A stretch of 64,000 nucleotides of DNA from Rhynchopus sp. YZ270_cl-10 (Eukaryota > Euglenozoa > Diplonemea > Diplonemida > Diplonemidae): NCBI GenBank assembly GCA_964035575.1, contig OZ037845.1:1426001-1490000 (forward strand). Reading direction: 5' to 3'. Of the stretch, positions 61,092 to 64,000 are shown piece by piece. Position numbers and translations under genes: made by a program. Position 1 is the stretch's first letter; each line of letters opens with the position of its first letter. The notes beneath the pieces were generated by a model. That model was not told the origin of the DNA. It ran no database searches and worked only from the letters and a program-made list of their open reading frames with translations.

Positions 61092-61166
61092 ACAAAAAAA
61101 AAAAAAAGTATAGTGGAGCACACTCTAGGGTGGCTACACTATTACAACCAAGTTTTCAAAAAAAAA
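61092..61166 (+). repeat. A-flanked dispersed repeat, copy 3
   Basis: TATAGTGGAGCACACTC, TAGGGTGGCTACACTATT and ACAACCAAGTTTTC between A runs, about 340 bp upstream of the second Rh gene. Confidence 0.65.
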
Positions 61167-61305
61167 ACCCCCCAAATACCCCCCAACAATATGCCGATTG
61201 TTGCTAAAAAAGCAAAACTAAAATGTGAATGAGAAAAGGGAGACTAGGGACGAAACTAGAACACTCAAATGCTTCTTATTATTTCTCTCTTTTCCCCCAC
61301 CCCCA

Positions 61306-61356
61306 CGGTACACTGTCACGAGAGGACTTTGTATTTCACGGGTATATATTTTTTTA
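61306..61356 (+). repeat. Hairpin unit (GGTAC...TTTGTATTTCA subfamily)
   Basis: CGGTACACTGTCACGAGAGG then ACTTTGTATTTCACGGG and a T run, 150-200 bp upstream of the second Rh gene. Confidence 0.6.
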
Positions 61357-61505
61357 GTACAAGACAATAGGCCTTAAAACGTCCGTGGTAGTGGTCCACT
61401 ATATGTACAAAGAAATCATCTGAATCTGTCATATTTTTTTTGTTGCCCCAACCCCGTTTCTTCACTTCAACTTACAAAAATAACAGGGCGGAAAAAGAGC
61501 TAAAT

Positions 61506-62876
61506 ATGGCGCACGCGGCAAAGATCGAGCCGGTGACGGTAGCAACGTTCCTTCTGTTCCAGATTGCACTCATCTTCCTGTACGCCTACTGCGTGGAGTA
61601 CTCCGATGACACAAAGGTGTCCGACACGGAGCAGGAAAGCGACCTGTCCCTGACACGTCTGTACCCCTTCTTCCAGGATGTGCACGTGATGGTGTTCATT
61701 GGTTTCGGTTTCCTGATGACCTTCATGCGCCGCTACAGCATGACCGCAGTTGCCTTCAACTACTTCGTCGCAGCCGCAATGCTGATGTGGACGATCCTCG
61801 TGCTTGGGTTCTGGCACCGTGCCTTCGGTGAAAAGAGCTTCTTCGACAAGATCAACCTGCAGGCAACCGACCTCGTCACAGGAGACTTTGGTGCGGCATC
61901 TGTGCTGATTGCATTCGGGGCTGTGCTTGGGAAGGTGGGACCCACACAGCTGCTTGTGATGGGAATTCTGCAGATCTTCTTCTACGCACTGAACGAGTCG
62001 ATTGGTGTGATTGAGTACCAGGCAGTGGACATGGGTGGGTCGATGTACGTCCACCTGTTCGGTGCTCTGTTCGGAGTGGCTTGCAGCTTTGCTTACATGA
62101 AGAAGGCTGAGGTGACGAAGCTGGACAAGGACGGAAAGAACGCGTCATCGCGCACAACAGACACATTCGCGATGGTGGGCACGATCTTCCTGTTCATGTT
62201 CTGGCCCTCATTCAACGGTGCTCTTGCTGTGGGCTCGCCACGTACACGTGTGGTGATCAACACTGTGCTTGCCATCTGTGCGTCCACCACCTCTGCGTTC
62301 CTGATGTCGTACGTCCTGCGTGGTGGGTACTTCTCGATGGTCGACATCCAGAACGCCACACTTGCGGGTGGTGTTGCTGTGGGCAGCAGCAGCGATCTTG
62401 TTGTTGACGCTTGGCCCTCCCTTCTTGTGGGAACCATTGCTGGGTTTGTCTCCGTCTTTGGCTACGTGTACCTGAGCCCTGCCCTTGAGAGCGCTGGCCT
62501 GCACGACACCTGTGGTGTGCTGAACCTCCACGGCATCCCCGGAATGATTGGCGGTATCTCTGGTGCGATCTCTGCTGCGTCTGCGGGTGAGTCTGTGTAC
62601 GGCGGTGACATTGGGCTTGTGTTCCCTGCACGCTCGTCTGGCCGCTCTGCCTCGCACCAGGGTGCCATGCAGACGGCTTGCCTGTTCACCACCATCGGAA
62701 TTGCCATTGCTGGAGGGCTTGTCACTGGCATTGTTCTGAAGTTCATCCCGAACCCTGGTGATGCTCGCTACGAGGTGTTCGAGGACAAGCGCTACTGGGA
62801 GGAGCTGGCTGACGAGGACGAGGAGGCCACCACCCTTGAGATTGACGCTGAGATGGCCGAGAAGGCTGAAGAGTAG
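61506..62876 (+). CDS. Rh-type ammonium/CO2 channel, copy 2
   Basis: A single exon encodes 456 residues with the same topology and pore residues as copy 1. Residues ~50-435 match copy 1 almost completely, including at synonymous sites, whereas the first 45 residues (MAHAAKIEPVTVATFLLF, then a shorter extracellular loop) and the tail (T-T-L-E-I-D-A-E-M-A-E-K-A-E-E) differ. Rh family members work as trimers, so copies could mix. The upstream region carries an A-flanked repeat and a hairpin unit, unlike the immediate upstream region of copy 1, so regulation may differ. Confidence 0.93.
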   Translation: MAHAAKIEPVTVATFLLFQIALIFLYAYCVEYSDDTKVSDTEQESDLSLTRLYPFFQDVHVMVFIGFGFLMTFMRRYSMTAVAFNYFVAAAMLMWTILVLGFWHRAFGEKSFFDKINLQATDLVTGDFGAASVLIAFGAVLGKVGPTQLLVMGILQIFFYALNESIGVIEYQAVDMGGSMYVHLFGALFGVACSFAYMKKAEVTKLDKDGKNASSRTTDTFAMVGTIFLFMFWPSFNGALAVGSPRTRVVINTVLAICASTTSAFLMSYVLRGGYFSMVDIQNATLAGGVAVGSSSDLVVDAWPSLLVGTIAGFVSVFGYVYLSPALESAGLHDTCGVLNLHGIPGMIGGISGAISAASAGESVYGGDIGLVFPARSSGRSASHQGAMQTACLFTTIGIAIAGGLVTGIVLKFIPNPGDARYEVFEDKRYWEELADEDEEATTLEIDAEMAEKAEE

Positions 62877-63528
62877 AAGCTCCTTGCACATCTGTTATGC
62901 CCACTGCTCCCTCATATCCCATCTCTTTCCCTTCCCCTCTTCCCCGAACGTTAGCACCCTTTTGCTTCCCATTCCACGCAGTTCGAATGTCCAACGAACA
63001 CCCCGAAGGCACCTTCTGCAGAAATGCATGAGTGGCAACGTTGGCGTGACGCACAGTGGTTTCGCATTGTAGGGCAGAAGCGTGCCTTGTAAATTTGTTA
63101 TGTTATGACGGCGCCTGAGAACGCCCCCGACGAGAGAGAGTCTCGCAAACTTGTAAAAAATGTAAAGATAATAAAAAAAAGGGGGGGGGGGGGGGGGAAA
63201 TCCCAGAGTACCAAAGAGGGAGATTACCACACACAAACGAGCCAGTTCACGTCCTCTGTTGTTTGATGCAGCGCAACTATTTTATAGAGAAAATATGTAA
63301 AGAACGAAGGGAAAAGGTTGCGAAGGGGGTCGAACCTGCAACTGTACGCCACTTCTGATGTGTGGATTTAATAAAATTAAAAACTGAGGGACGTTGACAG
63401 CTCGTGCACAAAAAAGACAAAATAGAACAAACCCACCACATTTTGCTTTGATCTGTTGCTCAGTTGCCTTGCCTTCGCTATACACACAGACACACACAGG
63501 CATTTGTATTGTTAGTTGAGGATTAACT
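62877..63528. other. Spacer between Rh copies 2 and 3
   Basis: Contains a G run near 63180-63197 and an A-rich leader before copy 3. A GGTCGAACCTGC stretch near 63329 looked tRNA-like but does not fold as one. No gene or repeat was supported. Confidence 0.5.
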
Positions 63529-64000
63529 ATGGCGCACGCGGCAAAGATCGAGCCGGTGACGGTAGCAACGTTCCTTCTGTTCCAGATTGCACTCATCTTC
63601 CTGTACGCCTACTGCGTGGAGTACTCCGATGACACAAAGGTGTCCGACACGGAGCAAGAAAGCGACCTGTCCCTGACGCGTCTGTACCCCTTCTTCCAGG
63701 ATGTGCACGTGATGGTGTTCATTGGTTTCGGTTTCCTGATGACCTTCATGCGCCGCTACAGCATGACCGCAGTTGCCTTCAACTACTTCGTCGCAGCCGC
63801 AATGCTGATGTGGACGATCCTCGTGCTTGGGTTCTGGCACCGTGCCTTCGGTGCAAAGAGCTTCTTCGACAAGATCAACCTGCAGGCAACCGACCTCGTC
63901 ACAGGAGACTTTGGTGCGGCATCTGTGCTGATTGCATTCGGAGCTGTGCTTGGGAAGGTGGGACCCACACAGCTGCTTGTGATGGGAATTCTGCAGATCT
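63529..64000 (+). CDS. Rh-type ammonium/CO2 channel, copy 3 (cut by window end)
   Basis: The first 157 codons are visible and open to the right edge. The N-terminus is that of copy 2 (MAHAAKIEPVT), with a few silent changes, while at residue 105 it has the A-K-S-F-F of copy 1 and not E-K-S-F-F. That mosaic suggests gene conversion among the three. The visible part spans the first four membrane segments through the G-K-V-G-P-T-Q-L-L-V-M motif. The leader is unlike that of copy 2 until just before the ATG. Confidence 0.9.
   Translation, partial: MAHAAKIEPVTVATFLLFQIALIFLYAYCVEYSDDTKVSDTEQESDLSLTRLYPFFQDVHVMVFIGFGFLMTFMRRYSMTAVAFNYFVAAAMLMWTILVLGFWHRAFGAKSFFDKINLQATDLVTGDFGAASVLIAFGAVLGKVGPTQLLVMGILQI

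Noticed and set aside
63318-63365. tRNA-like T-arm on the minus strand (GGTTCGAC)
   Set aside because: The T stem pairs poorly, and no D arm, seven-base anticodon loop or acceptor stem could be completed.
1-64000. LTR retrotransposon or other reverse-transcriptase element
   Set aside because: No reverse transcriptase, integrase or long direct terminal repeats were seen; every mobile element here has inverted ends or is too short to judge.

Overview
The window comes from a unicellular eukaryote that builds a cilium or flagellum. It carries IFT172 and a nicolin-1-like tubulin-modification subunit, uses short GT-AG introns (44-183 bp, 5' sites mostly GTATG), has long T- and A-rich intergenic DNA, and uses TAA, TAG and TGA as ordinary stops. 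The lineage cannot be fixed from the sequence alone; a free-living flagellate is the most economical reading. All recognised genes lie on the + strand.

Layout. 0-6.5 kb: 3' part of a plastin-like CH-domain gene, ERH, a nicolin-1-like gene, and a coiled-coil gene. 6.5-13 kb: gene-free block of non-autonomous DNA transposons (two hAT-like elements with perfect 8-bp target duplications, a 1.2-kb long-inverted-repeat element, and a 0.8-kb foldback element inserted at its edge) plus clusters of short hairpin repeats. 13-18.5 kb: a type II membrane, glycosyltransferase-like gene, more nested foldback elements, and a Grx3/PICOT-type monothiol glutaredoxin. 19-24.5 kb: IFT172 in six exons, complete. 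25.9-37.4 kb: five head-to-tail 2303-bp units, essentially identical, each with one gene for a secreted cysteine-rich protein of eight VWC/pacifastin-like repeats; a decayed paralogue lies at 46.4-47.5 kb. 38-45.4 kb: a 1471-residue IQ-motif protein, an aminodeoxychorismate-lyase-like gene with 30 in-frame glycines, and an OB-like/methyltransferase fusion. 48.6 kb: small unknown ORF. 50.4-53.2 kb: cullin-1 in six exons. 55.2-64 kb: three tandem Rh-type ammonium channel genes (the last cut by the window end), separated by foldback elements including two TTAA-flanked ones.

The most unusual signal is not a gene. About 25 short units (40-60 bp) occur between genes, nearly always in the same orientation. 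Each has a hairpin whose inner stem changes in a pairing-preserving way, often a CACGAGAG-like loop, then a CATCTT-like 3' arm and a T tract. Several subfamilies occur in tandem clusters, and some sit 60-200 bp upstream of unrelated start codons. Two further duplicated blocks (98 nt and about 62 nt) also look able to fold as RNA.

Functionally the genes cover ciliary transport (IFT172), tubulin modification (nicolin-1-like), iron-sulfur/redox (glutaredoxin), ubiquitin ligation (cullin-1), folate synthesis (ADC lyase-like), ammonium/CO2 transport (Rh) and secreted cysteine-rich proteins. No shared pathway or operon is implied.
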